The notes under the pieces: generated by a model
Database searches by the model: none
Told to the model about the DNA's origin: nothing
What the model saw: the letters and a program-made list of their open reading frames with translations, nothing else
Origin: Corynebacterium appendicis CIP 107643
GTDB taxonomy: Bacteria; Actinomycetota; Actinomycetes; Mycobacteriales; Mycobacteriaceae
Length of the DNA stretch: 64,000 nt
Assembly: GCF_030408415.1 (NCBI RefSeq)
Contig: NZ_CP046976.1
Coordinates: 558,001 to 622,000, forward strand
Direction of reading: 5' to 3'
Part shown: in pieces, positions 33,486 through 41,610 of the stretch
Layout: every line of letters starts with the position of its first letter
Numbering within the stretch: the stretch's first letter is position 1
Position numbers and translations under genes: made by a program

Positions 33486-34136
33486 TTATTTAAGGGGGAG
33501 GAGGTTCATGCGGGTGGCTTTGACGTCGTCAAGCTTGGCCCGTGCTTTGTCGAGCTTGTTCCATTGCTCCTGCGGGATTGCGGCGCGCGCTTGCTTGACG
33601 ACGTCGCGGTCAGGCGTGGCCCATGCGATCGGCATCGGGGTGACCTCTTGCCAATGGTCCTTATCGCGCGTGGTGCGGCGGCCGCCGACTGCGACTGACG
33701 GCACCTTGGTGCCCACCTTCGGCTCGTCGATGCCGGGGATGGAAGAGACCGTGCGTAAGGCCGCTCCGTACTTCGGCGGGATGGTCTCGTCGACGTTGAT
33801 GTTGACTAGCGCCATGAGCATTACATCGCGCGGATTGACCTCGGCGATGACGGCCGGGACGAGAGGGTAGCGGTCGTAAAGCTCCTGCGCGCCGCCGACG
33901 GAGCGCGGAACCATCAGGCCGACGATGAGCATGACGATGCCGAAGGGCACGAGCCCGATCACGCCGAACCAGCCCCACGCGGAGTTATCGGGGGTGAGCG
34001 TCCACAGCAACACGGCCGCGACGACGCAGATCACGAACAGGCTGATGCCGGAAATAGTCACCTTGCGGGTGTCGCGCAGCATTTCGTTGTGCTTTTTGGC
34101 GAAGTCTTCGTCGACGTCGAAGTGAAAGCGATTCAT
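33486..34136 (-). CDS. DUF3239 family membrane protein
   Basis: This is a 216-residue protein with a charged N-terminus (MNRFHFDVDEDFAKKHNEML) and two transmembrane helices at about 27-47 and 55-77. A C-terminal cytosolic domain contains LYDRYPLVPAVIAEVNPRD and WQEVTPMPIAWAT. It belongs to a corynebacterial family of unknown function. It lies 11 nt downstream of the XPB helicase gene on the same strand, so they may share a transcript. No catalytic motif was seen. Confidence 0.75.
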   Translation of the reverse strand: MNRFHFDVDEDFAKKHNEMLRDTRKVTISGISLFVICVVAAVLLWTLTPDNSAWGWFGVIGLVPFGIVMLIVGLMVPRSVGGAQELYDRYPLVPAVIAEVNPRDVMLMALVNINVDETIPPKYGAALRTVSSIPGIDEPKVGTKVPSVAVGGRRTTRDKDHWQEVTPMPIAWATPDRDVVKQARAAIPQEQWNKLDKARAKLDDVKATRMNLLPLK

Positions 34137-34147
34137 AAGCTCCCAGT

Positions 34148-35812
34148 TTAGAGGTCGGCCGCGTCTACCAACCGGTAGGCGTAACCCTGTTCAGCCAGGA
34201 AGCGCTGGCGGTGCATCGCGTATTCGGCATCGAGCGTGTCGCGTGCGACGACGGTGTAGAACAGCGCTTCCGCACCATCGGCTTTCGGGCGCAGCAGCCG
34301 TCCGAGGCGTTGGGCTTCTTCCTGGCGTGAGCCGAATGTGCCAGAGACCTGGATGCCGACGGCGGCTTCCGGCAGGTCGATGGAGAAATTTGCCACCTTC
34401 GACACAACGAGAGTCTGGATCTCACCGTTCCGGAACGCGTCGAAGGTGGTTTCGCGTTTCTTGGTGGAGGTTTTGCCGTCGATAAGCGGGGCACTAGTGC
34501 GCGCAGCGATGTCTTCGAGCTGCTCGATGAAGGCGCCGATGATCAACGTTTGCTGCCCAGAATGTTGGGCAAGAAGCTTATCGACGACAGCCAGCTTCCC
34601 CTCGCTGCACGCCGCGATGCGGTAACGCTCCCGGGTCTCAGCGGTGGCGTACATCATGCGCTCGTCCTCGGTGAGCGTGGTGCGGACTTCGACGCACTCG
34701 GCGGTGGCGATGTAGCCGGCCATTTCGAGCTCTTTCCACGGGGCGTCGTAACGCTTTGGGCCGATCAGGGAAAAGACATCGTCTTCGCGGTGGTCCTCGC
34801 GCACGAGTGTCGCGGTCAGGCCCAGTCGGCGGCGCGACTGGAGATCCGCGGCCATGCGGAAGACCGGGGCGGGAAGAAGGTGGACCTCGTCGTAGATGAT
34901 CAGGCCCCAGTCGCGGGAATCAAAGAGCTCGAGCGCCTTGTACTCGCCCTTCGTCTTGCGGGTGACCACCTGGTACGTGGCGATGGTCACGGGGCGGATC
35001 TCTTTACGCTCGCCGGAATACTCGCCGATTTCCTCGGGGGTCAGGGTCGTGCGGCGCAGCAGCTCATCGCGCCACTGGCGGCCCGCGACGGTGTTGGTCA
35101 CCAGGATGAGCGTGGTGGTTTGCGCCTGGGCCATGGAGGCCGCGCCGACGATGGTCTTACCGGCGCCGCAGGGCAGCACCACCACGCCGGAACCGCCCTC
35201 CCAGAATGACTCGGTGGCGTATTGCTGGTAGTCGCGCAGCTCCCATCTGTCCGCTCCGTCCAATCCGGCGGTGAGCCGGATTGGGTGGGATTCGCCGTCT
35301 ACGTAGCCGGCGCGGTCGTCGACAGGCCAGCCGAGCTTGGTCAGCTCCTGCTTGATCCGGCCGCGTTCGGAGGGGTGGACGGGAGCGGTGGTGTCGTCGA
35401 TAAGCTTGCCCACCATGGGCTGGATCTTCTTGTTCCGGGTGATCTCGGTGAGGATCGCGGCGTCGTCCGCCTCAAGAATGAGCCCGTGCGCGGGGTGCTT
35501 GAGGAGGCGCACGCGGCCGTAGCGCGCCATGGTCTCGGCGACGTCGATGAGCAGGGCCTGCGGGACGGGGAAGCGGGAGTAGCGCTCGAGGACATCGACG
35601 GCCTGCTCGGCATCGAAGCCTGCGGCTCGTGCATTCCACAGCGCCAGGGGAGTGATGCGGTAGGTGTGCACGTGCTCCGGCGCGCGCTCGAGCTCCGCGT
35701 ACGGCGCCAACGCCGCGCGCGCCGCCCCTGCTTCGGGGTGTGCGACATCGAGGAGGACAGTCTTGTCGGACTGAACAATGAGCGGGCCGTCACCTAAAGG
35801 CATACGGGACAT
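34148..35812 (-). CDS. XPB/Ssl2-type DNA repair helicase
   Basis: This is a 554-residue superfamily-2 helicase. An N-terminal damage-recognition-like region (about 1-190) is followed by the Q region WELRDYQQ, Walker A LPCGAGKT, motif II IIYDEVHLLP, motif III GLTATLVREDHRED and motif VI QRLGRLLRPK. Bacterial XPB homologues unwind DNA 3' to 5' and associate with nucleases. The start at 35812 (MSRMPLGDGP) is preferred; MPLG at 35803 is an alternative, and the frame above 35812 lacks family similarity. The helicase-associated protein usually linked to it lies at 46.6-48.6 kb here. Confidence 0.93.
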   Translation of the reverse strand: MSRMPLGDGPLIVQSDKTVLLDVAHPEAGAARAALAPYAELERAPEHVHTYRITPLALWNARAAGFDAEQAVDVLERYSRFPVPQALLIDVAETMARYGRVRLLKHPAHGLILEADDAAILTEITRNKKIQPMVGKLIDDTTAPVHPSERGRIKQELTKLGWPVDDRAGYVDGESHPIRLTAGLDGADRWELRDYQQYATESFWEGGSGVVVLPCGAGKTIVGAASMAQAQTTTLILVTNTVAGRQWRDELLRRTTLTPEEIGEYSGERKEIRPVTIATYQVVTRKTKGEYKALELFDSRDWGLIIYDEVHLLPAPVFRMAADLQSRRRLGLTATLVREDHREDDVFSLIGPKRYDAPWKELEMAGYIATAECVEVRTTLTEDERMMYATAETRERYRIAACSEGKLAVVDKLLAQHSGQQTLIIGAFIEQLEDIAARTSAPLIDGKTSTKKRETTFDAFRNGEIQTLVVSKVANFSIDLPEAAVGIQVSGTFGSRQEEAQRLGRLLRPKADGAEALFYTVVARDTLDAEYAMHRQRFLAEQGYAYRLVDAADL

Positions 35813-35904
35813 TATGCCTGCCTGGTACTGGCGTAGTGCTGGCAGGGTTAGGGGTCCCCGGCGGTAGACACGGAGCGGATACCTAAAATTGGTACTATTG
35901 GCGC

Positions 35905-36156
35905 ATGGCAAAGAACACGTCCGTAACCCTTGGGTCGCACTATGAGAAATTCATTGCTCAGATGGTGGAAAGTGGGCGCTACGCAACCTCCAGTGAGGTG
36001 ATTCGCGCTGGCCTCCGCATGATTGAAGACTACGAGCAGCGGCTAGAGGTCCTGCGTCGTGAAATCCAGAAGGGGGAGGAGTCTGGTCTCGCAGAGGACT
36101 TTGATTTCAATGAGTTCATAGAAAGAATGAAGCGCGGCAATGACATACCGGCTTAA
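35905..36156 (+). CDS. parD: ParD-family antitoxin
   Basis: This 83-residue protein has an N-terminal ribbon-helix-helix (NTSVTLGSHYEKFIAQMVE) and a toxin-binding tail (EEYEQRLEVLRREIQ-like). SGRYATSSEVIRAGLRMIED is the standard ParD/CC2985 motif. It should bind its own promoter and neutralise the downstream toxin. It is divergent from the XPB gene with a 92-bp gap. It overlaps the toxin gene by 17 nt. Confidence 0.92.
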   Translation: MAKNTSVTLGSHYEKFIAQMVESGRYATSSEVIRAGLRMIEDYEQRLEVLRREIQKGEESGLAEDFDFNEFIERMKRGNDIPA

Positions 36157-36424
36157 GGAACAAGCCGTTGAGGACCTGCGGGGAATCTGGTCCTATTCCG
36201 AAACTCAATGGGGGCCCGCACAAGCGGAGCGCTATTTGCGAACTTTGGAAAGGCAATTTGCCTGGATTGCCGATCAGCCGACTTCGGGGAAGCTAGTGCC
36301 GGGGATTTCTGGGTATCGTCAACGGGCCGCAGGCAGTCACATGATCATCTATCGTCTCGATGGTCGAGGCGTGATTGTGGTTCGCGTGCTCCATCAAAAA
36401 ATGGACCCGTCCCGTCACCTCTAA
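36140..36424 (+). CDS. parE: ParE-family toxin
   Basis: This 94-residue RelE/ParE-fold protein begins MTYRLKEQAVEDLRGIWSYS and ends with the family motif YRLDGRGVIVVRVLHQKMDP. ParE toxins poison DNA gyrase. The length and C-terminal V-R-V-L-H-x-x-M-D are complete, so the toxin is probably functional. It is translationally coupled to parD by the 17-nt overlap and ends in a hairpin shared with the convergent permease pseudogene. Confidence 0.92.
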   Translation: MTYRLKEQAVEDLRGIWSYSETQWGPAQAERYLRTLERQFAWIADQPTSGKLVPGISGYRQRAAGSHMIIYRLDGRGVIVVRVLHQKMDPSRHL

Positions 36425-36442
36425 GGTGCGCGGAATGGGTCC
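36403..36442. terminator. Hairpin between parE and the convergent permease gene
   Basis: Outer arms GGACCC/GGGTCC and inner arms CACCT/AGGTG form a nested stem at the 3' ends of the convergent genes. There is no clear T-tract, so termination is inferred from position. Confidence 0.45.
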
Positions 36443-36453
36443 GGACAGGGAGG

Positions 36454-37653
36454 CTAACCCCGCAGTGCCTGCGACCACTTGGTGGTTTGGCCGTTGTTGA
36501 GGATGGTGCGGCGGTAGATGCGCGCTGCGACCCAGACGACAGCCACGGTGGCAACTGCGGCGAGGGCGAGGGATCCCGCGAGCTGGAGGGCGGTGAAGTC
36601 GCCGGCCGCATACGACAGGGGAGCAGCGAAGATGGACACCGGCGGGATCCAGCTGGCCACCTGCATCCAAGTGGCGCCGGTGGCCATCCAGCCGAATGCC
36701 GGGATGTAGGCGCTGACGATGATCAGCAGCAGGACTGGCATCTGCGTGGACTGGAGGTCTTCAGTGCGCTGGACCATCGCGCCGGCAGCGGCGTAGAGGC
36801 CGGCAAAGAAGAGCATGGCCAGCAGGTAGGACACGAGCATGATGGGCAGGATGGACCAGTCGATGCTGATATCTTCCAGCAGGCCAGTGACCTGCAGGGC
36901 GGTGAATCCAGCGCCGAGCAAGATCGCGGTGGAGATGAAGCCGAAGACGAGGTTGCCCAGGATCTTGCCCGCGAGGAAGTCGAGCGGGCGCACTGTGGAC
37001 AGGACGAGCTCGACGACGCGGGAGGACTTCTCCTCAGTCACGCGGCTGCCCACCTGCGCGGCGAAGGTGATCACCATGAACACGATGAGCATGAGTAAGA
37101 TGAATGCGGTGAGCAGGCGTGCGAAGTCCTGTTCGGAAGCAGTATCGTCTTTGCCTTCGTCGATATTGGCAATGTCCACAGATTCGACGTTGATCTCTGG
37201 GGAGGCGGACTGGAAGTCGGCGGGTGATATGCCCAGCTGTTCCAGCGCGGCGGTTTGTGAATAGGACTCGGCGAGGGCATCCACGGTGGTCATCACGGAA
37301 GTGTCGGGAAGACCGTCGGAGATGACCTGCCAGGTGTCGTTTTCAGCGACGAGCGCGGCATCGACATCACCGTCGCGCACGAGGTTCTCGGCTTCCGCGC
37401 GGTCGGCCGCTTCGCGCGCCTCAAGGCCGGAACCCTCGAGCGTCTGCTTATCGACGTTGACTACCGCCACCGGCGTGGCTTTGTCCTCTGGGTCCTTGTT
37501 CGTTTGCCAGGACGCGAAACCGACGGCTGCGAGAATGGCCACGAGCATGATGACCAGGGTGATGATCACAGATTTCTTGCTGAACAGAATCTAGATTTCG
37601 CGCTTAGCGGTGGTGAGGATGGTGTGGAGTGGGGAATAAGTATTCTGGTTCAT
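36454..37653 (-). pseudogene. ABC-2 exporter permease (NatB-like) with amber codon 21
   Basis: A 400-codon frame from ATG 37653 reads MNQNTYSPLHTILTTAKREI, then TAG at 37593-37591, then ILFSKKSVIITLVIMLVAIL and a complete NatB-like permease. The permease has one N-terminal helix, an extracellular domain of about 170 residues and five C-terminal helices. The ATG directly abuts the natA stop, which supports it as the native start. The stop replaces a codon that would be CAG by one transition. A GTG at 37569 could restart translation just before helix 1. It is therefore a recent pseudogene, a truncated but active gene, or a sequencing error. Confidence 0.8.
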
Positions 37654-38532
37654 TTACTTCACGACCTCCTTGAACAGGTCTGTCAGGTCGGGGACGACAC
37701 GGCTGAATTCGTGGACCTCGCCGGCGGCGAGGGCGGCGTGCAGGATGCGCTGGTCGTCGGCGGCGGAATCGGTTTCGAGGGTGACGTGGGTGGGGGAATC
37801 GTCGATAAGCGTTGTGCCCTCCGGGAACCACCCGCGGGCCACGGTGCCGACCTTGTAGCGGACGGGTCCGTGTGTGCGCAGCTCGTCGACGGTGCCTTCG
37901 GCGACCATGCGTCCGCGGGTGACAATGCCGACGCGGTCGCAGAGGCGCTGGACCAGGTCGAGCTGGTGGGAGGAGAAAACGACGGGGACACCGTTGCGGG
38001 CGCGGTCGGTGAGCATGGTGCTCATGACGTCCACAGCGACGGGGTCGAGACCGGAGAACGGCTCGTCGAGGATGAGAATGTCCGGGTCGTGGATCAAGCT
38101 GGCGGCGAGCTGGACGCGCTGCTGGTTGCCCAGCGAAAGATCGTCGAGCTTGTCATTCACACGCTCGCCGAGGCCGAGTTCTCCGAGCAGTTCCGCGCCG
38201 CGCTTCTTCGCAGCGGCGCCGTCCACGCCGTGGAGCTTGGCCAGGAAGACGAGCTGATCGAGGATCTTCTCCTTGCCGTACAGGCCGCGCTCTTCCGGCA
38301 TGTAGCCGATGCGGCGGCGCGTCGCGTCGTCAAGCGGGGTGCCGTCGAGGAGGACCTCGCCGGAATCGGCCTCGAGCACGCCAAGCGCGATGCGCATGGT
38401 GGTGGACTTGCCGGCGCCGTTTGAGCCGACGAAGCCGTAGAGCTCCCCGTCGCCGACGGTGAAGTTCATACCGTCGAGTGCCTGCGTCTCGCCGAAGCGT
38501 TTATGCAGGTCTCTGATTTCAAGAGTGGTCAT
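37654..38532 (-). CDS. ABC exporter ATP-binding protein (NatA-like)
   Basis: This 292-residue ATPase starts MTTLEIRDLHKRFGETQALD. It has Walker A GSNGAGKST, a signature loop LSLGNQQRVQLAASL, Walker B ILILDEPFSGLDP and switch His in VFSSHQLDLV. A C-terminal domain of about 80 residues follows, as in Na+/drug efflux NatA. Its partner permease abuts it downstream. It is third in an operon with the XRE regulator and a small membrane protein. A truncated paralogue lies at 43.2-43.7 kb. Confidence 0.92.
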   Translation of the reverse strand: MTTLEIRDLHKRFGETQALDGMNFTVGDGELYGFVGSNGAGKSTTMRIALGVLEADSGEVLLDGTPLDDATRRRIGYMPEERGLYGKEKILDQLVFLAKLHGVDGAAAKKRGAELLGELGLGERVNDKLDDLSLGNQQRVQLAASLIHDPDILILDEPFSGLDPVAVDVMSTMLTDRARNGVPVVFSSHQLDLVQRLCDRVGIVTRGRMVAEGTVDELRTHGPVRYKVGTVARGWFPEGTTLIDDSPTHVTLETDSAADDQRILHAALAAGEVHEFSRVVPDLTDLFKEVVK

Positions 38533-38534
38533 TT

Positions 38535-39017
38535 TCAGTCCTCCTTGCGGTTGAAGGTGATGGCGTAGCCGATCATGGGAAGGGTGGCCACGAATAGGTA
38601 GGTGAAGATCATGTACAGCCCGGCCGCGATTAGCACGGTGACATCCACTGTGTCCCCGGCAAAGAATGCGTAGACGCAGAAACCGAATCCTCCCGCTGGA
38701 TTGAGCGCTGAGAAGATCCGGAAGGCACGATTGCGCCACGTCGCAAAAATCTCGCGTTCGTATTCATCGAGCTCTGCTTCCGGGAGACGGTCCTTGCTGT
38801 CGTTTGCTCCACGGATGATGGTCCAGGCCACCGCGGAAACGAGCATCGCTGCGGTGTAACAGACCACGAACACATTTGTATCCAAGCTTGTGGCCAGCAA
38901 CGCAATGAAGAGGAGCACCGCTGCGGTCAGGCCAGTGAAATACGTCGCGACCAGAACACGTGTTGCTTTCTGGTTGCGTACCCGTTCCGCGCCGGGAAAG
39001 GTCGGTGTTTGCGTCAT
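38535..39017 (-). CDS. Hypothetical four-helix membrane protein
   Basis: This 160-residue protein has two hydrophobic helices (about 22-42 and 48-68), a charged cytosolic loop (NDSKDRLPEAELDEYEREIF) and two more helices (about 103-123 and 128-150). No enzyme motif is visible. It overlaps the XRE regulator gene by 4 nt and lies 2 nt before the exporter ATPase gene, so it belongs to the exporter operon. Small proteins of this kind often accompany XRE regulators, but the function is unknown. Confidence 0.75.
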   Translation of the reverse strand: MTQTPTFPGAERVRNQKATRVLVATYFTGLTAAVLLFIALLATSLDTNVFVVCYTAAMLVSAVAWTIIRGANDSKDRLPEAELDEYEREIFATWRNRAFRIFSALNPAGGFGFCVYAFFAGDTVDVTVLIAAGLYMIFTYLFVATLPMIGYAITFNRKED

Positions 39018-39271
39018 CGGTTGTACAGCTCCTTCGACATTGGGGCGAATTCAGTACGGGAGAACACAGCCTCAACGGGAAGGTCGAAGACCTCGCAGAC
39101 GCGGAAAGCGAGGTCGAGGCTGGGGGAGTGGTCGCCGCGCTCCAAAGCGCCGATGGTCTGCGGGTTCACGTCGATGAGCGCTGCGAGTTGGTTGCGCGAC
39201 ATGTCGCGCTCCGTCCTCAAGACGCGAACCCGATTGAAAATCGGACTCTTCGGTTGTTTTCGTGCTGCCAC
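39014..39271 (-). CDS. XRE-family helix-turn-helix regulator
   Basis: This 85-residue DNA-binding protein has the HTH RNQLAALIDVNPQTIGALERGDHSPSLD split between residues about 25 and 55, followed by a short tail EVFDLPVEAVFSRTEF. The GTG at 39271 is preferred because a palindrome (39281-39298) lies immediately upstream; an in-frame ATG at 39307 would place that palindrome inside the gene. It is first in the operon with the membrane protein and exporter. Autoregulation through the palindrome is likely. Confidence 0.8.
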   Translation of the reverse strand: MAARKQPKSPIFNRVRVLRTERDMSRNQLAALIDVNPQTIGALERGDHSPSLDLAFRVCEVFDLPVEAVFSRTEFAPMSKELYNR

Positions 39272-39280
39272 ACAAACAAG

Positions 39281-39298
39281 TGTTGTATAAACACAACA
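39281..39298. promoter_or_regulatory. Palindromic operator candidate for the XRE regulator
   Basis: TGTTGT, six bases, ACAACA form a perfect 6-bp inverted repeat 9 nt upstream of the regulator's preferred start, in the divergent region shared with the FAD oxidoreductase fragment. The spacing suits a dimeric HTH protein. Confidence 0.5.
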
Positions 39299-39357
39299 AT
39301 CTGTCAATGAAGTGGACGGAAAAAGTTCGGCGAACCCGATGGGGATAGCATGAGACT

Positions 39358-40293
39358 ATGACTGCAACAATCACGTCCCCCGCCGCGCATCTGGTCCGCG
39401 AATTAGGTTCCGACCAGACGATTTCCACCCGTCAGATCGACCGGATCAAGTACGCACACGACGCGTCGCACTTCCTCTACACCCCGCAGATGGTGGCGGA
39501 GGCGCGTAATGCGAACGATGTCGCCGCGGCCTTCCGTGCGTCGATCTCCTCCGGAACTCCGGTCGTGCTGCGTGCGGGCGGCACGTCGCTGTCCGGGCAG
39601 GCCGGGGGAGGGGGCATGCTTATCGACGTCCGCAAGCATTTCCGCGGTGTCGAGGTTCTCGATTCCGGTAAACGCGTGCGGGTGCAGCCCGGCTCGACGG
39701 TGCGGCAGGTCAACGCCCACCTCGCGCCATACGGCCGCAAGATTGGGCCGGACCCGGCATCCGAGGGCGCGGCGACGATGGGCGGCGTGATTTCCAATAA
39801 CTCCTCCGGCATGGCCTGCGGGACGCAGTTCAACACGTACAACACCATCGAATCGATGACGTTCGTGCTTCCGTCCGGCACCGTCATCAACACGGCGCAC
39901 AAGGACGCGGAGGCGCAGTTCGCGAGGGAGGAGGCGGAGCTCGTCGCAAAGCTTGAGCAGCTGAAGCGGCGCGTGCGTGACAATCAGGAATCCGTGGACA
40001 CCATCGAGCGCCACTTCGCGCTGAAGAACACGATGGGCTACAGCCTCAACGCGTTTTTGGACTACGAGTCGCCCCTGGACATCTTCATGCACCTGCTGGT
40101 CGCGTCCGAGGGCACGCTCGCGTTCATCGCGGAAGCGGTGCTGCGCACGGTGGAGGTGCCGAGGCTGAAGACCACCACCATCGCCGTAATCCTCGTACCG
40201 GCGCTTACCGGTTTCGCTACAAAAATACGAGGGGGTAATGGTGGGGACTTCTTCTCCCGTCGATGCTTGGGCATACGCGTCTCATGCCACTAG
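39358..40293 (+). pseudogene. FAD-linked oxidoreductase, truncated copy
   Basis: Residues 1 to about 277 match the intact 938-residue protein at 43754-46570: the FAD-binding PCMH region with VLRAGGTSLSGQAGG and GRKIGPDPASEGAATMGGVI. Similarity then stops at about 40189, and 35 unrelated residues follow before a stop. The FAD-oxidase C-domain, both FeS motifs and the CCG domains are missing, so the product cannot be a working dehydrogenase. A -10 element (TAGCAT, 39346-39351) seven bases before the ATG suggests a leaderless transcript, as in the intact copy. Confidence 0.9.
39709..40115 (+). repeat. Near-identical 407-bp block, copy 1 (partner 44105-44511)
   Basis: This block and 44105-44511 have equal length and differ at only two positions that I could find (near 39787 and 39793). 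The flanking parts of the two genes differ at many third codon positions, for example around 39640-39705. A short identical tract inside diverged paralogues is the mark of recent gene conversion or homologous recombination. Confidence 0.9.
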
Positions 40294-40401
40294 TCGAAGG
40301 CCCTGCGGCTATTTCTCACGCAGCGTCAGAGGTAATTCGCGTCGGACACCTTCGGCTCCAATATCTCCTTCATCTCGCGACTCATCGTTGATTCTTCTCA
40401 C

Positions 40402-40884
40402 CTATTGTCGAACGGACACGACAAAGTCGCGCATCGTCTTCGCCCCATCGTCGCCGACGCTCTCGGTGAGCGAATCGATGGTGACGTGACCGAGGCTCTC
40501 CCGCCACTCTTTTTCCGCATTCAGCATCGCCTTGCGGATACCGCATTTCCCGCGGGCCTTGATTTTCTCCGCCTCGGGTTCAAAGATTCCGCGGCATCGT
40601 ACGTTCTCGCAGTTAAACAGAGGCGCATCTCCTTGGATGGCGTTGAGGACATCGAGCAATGTGATGTCAATCGCCGACTTCGAAAGTCGGTAACCGCCTC
40701 GTTGCCCAGCGGCTGACGCTACGACCCCCTGCTTGACGAGGAGCTGGAGTTGCTTGGTGAGGTACTCCTCTGAGATGTCGAACATTTCGGACAATGCGCG
40801 ACGTGGCACCGGGCCGACGTCATCGCACACGGCAAGAGCGACGAGGCAGTGGGCCATCCATTCGGCACCGCGGGGTAACTTCAT
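40402..40884 (-). CDS. Rrf2-family transcriptional regulator
   Basis: This 160-residue regulator has an N-terminal winged helix (ALSEMFDISEEYLTKQLQLL, wing AGQRGGYRLSK) typical of Rrf2/IscR/NsrR proteins. Three cysteines follow the helix (CENVRC, then 16 residues, then C), in a spacing that could bind an FeS cluster or act as a redox switch. The next two genes encode a flavodoxin-fold quinone reductase and an SDR, so it probably senses electrophile or redox stress. A palindrome lies 15 nt upstream of the start. Confidence 0.88.
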   Translation of the reverse strand: MKLPRGAEWMAHCLVALAVCDDVGPVPRRALSEMFDISEEYLTKQLQLLVKQGVVASAAGQRGGYRLSKSAIDITLLDVLNAIQGDAPLFNCENVRCRGIFEPEAEKIKARGKCGIRKAMLNAEKEWRESLGHVTIDSLTESVGDDGAKTMRDFVVSVRQ

Positions 40885-40898
40885 GGGTCCACCTTATC

Positions 40899-40914
40899 TA
40901 CCTGGACTCAGGTA
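40899..40914. promoter_or_regulatory. Palindrome upstream of the Rrf2 gene
   Basis: TACCTG, four bases (GACT), CAGGTA form a perfect 6-bp inverted repeat 15 nt before the Rrf2 start codon. It is a good candidate for its autoregulatory operator. Confidence 0.5.
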
Positions 40915-40922
40915 CGTCACGT

Positions 40923-41027
40923 CTAGGCACCCACCACCGGATGCTTCCTGGCCGAGTCCCGGAAACCCCAGTAGAGGTGCAGTGGTTCGCTGGCCGGGGC
41001 GACCAGCTGCTTGAGCGCGCGGATCAT
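40923..41027 (-). CDS. Possible small protein downstream of the WrbA-like gene
   Basis: This frame of 34 residues (MIRALKQLVAPASEPLHLYW, then GFRDSARKHPVVGA) has an ATG overlapping the stop codon of the quinone reductase gene. Codons are rich in G/C at third positions, like the neighbours. It may be a real small coupled gene or the 3' remnant of a longer one. No family is recognised. Confidence 0.3.
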   Translation of the reverse strand: MIRALKQLVAPASEPLHLYWGFRDSARKHPVVGA

Positions 41028-41587
41028 CACCGGGCCCTGCCTGCCGCGATGGTCACCAGCCGTTCAGCGAGATACCGCATGGCCTCATGGTTCTCCTCGG
41101 GCACTGAGGCCTGCTGCGCACCGGAGACGCTGGAGACTCCGTAGGGGTTGCCATTGAGCGGCTTCTGCTGTGCCTCTCCGGCCGCCCCGGCGGGCACGAT
41201 GATCGCCCCCCAGTGGTAGAAGATGTTGTTGAACGCGAGGATCGTGGACTCCTGGCCGCCGTGGTTGGAGGCGGTCGACGCGAACGTGGCCATGAACTTA
41301 TCCGCCAGGACGCCCTGCTGGTGGAGGGGCAGCGTCTGGTCGATGAAGTGCTTCAGCGGACCAGACATTGATCCGTACCGGCCAGGCGTGCCCCACAGGA
41401 CCGCCTCGGCGGAGGCGAGATGATCCAGCGCCCGCGCGTGCGCCTGAGCAGTGACCTCGGCATCGTCGAGTTCCGGCAGGGCGTCCACCGTTACCGAGTG
41501 GCCGAGTGCTTCGAGGTGGTCCTTGGCTGTACCGGCGAGAGCAGCGACGTTGCCGGTGGAGCTGTGAAAGATGATCGCGACCTGCAT
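41027..41587 (-). CDS. WrbA-like flavodoxin-fold NAD(P)H:quinone oxidoreductase
   Basis: This 186-residue protein has the FMN phosphate loop FHSSTGNVAALA, the WGTPGRYGSMSGPLKHFID motif and ATFASTASNHGGQESTILAF, all conserved in WrbA/NQO IV. The enzyme gives two-electron reduction of quinones, which avoids semiquinone radicals. It lies 23 nt downstream of an SDR gene on the same strand, and the Rrf2 gene follows about 140 nt further downstream. It is part of the 3-kb cargo between the two duplicated units. Confidence 0.88.
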   Translation of the reverse strand: MQVAIIFHSSTGNVAALAGTAKDHLEALGHSVTVDALPELDDAEVTAQAHARALDHLASAEAVLWGTPGRYGSMSGPLKHFIDQTLPLHQQGVLADKFMATFASTASNHGGQESTILAFNNIFYHWGAIIVPAGAAGEAQQKPLNGNPYGVSSVSGAQQASVPEENHEAMRYLAERLVTIAAGRAR

Positions 41588-41610
41588 GTCAGGTCTCCTT
41601 TCTCTCGTGG

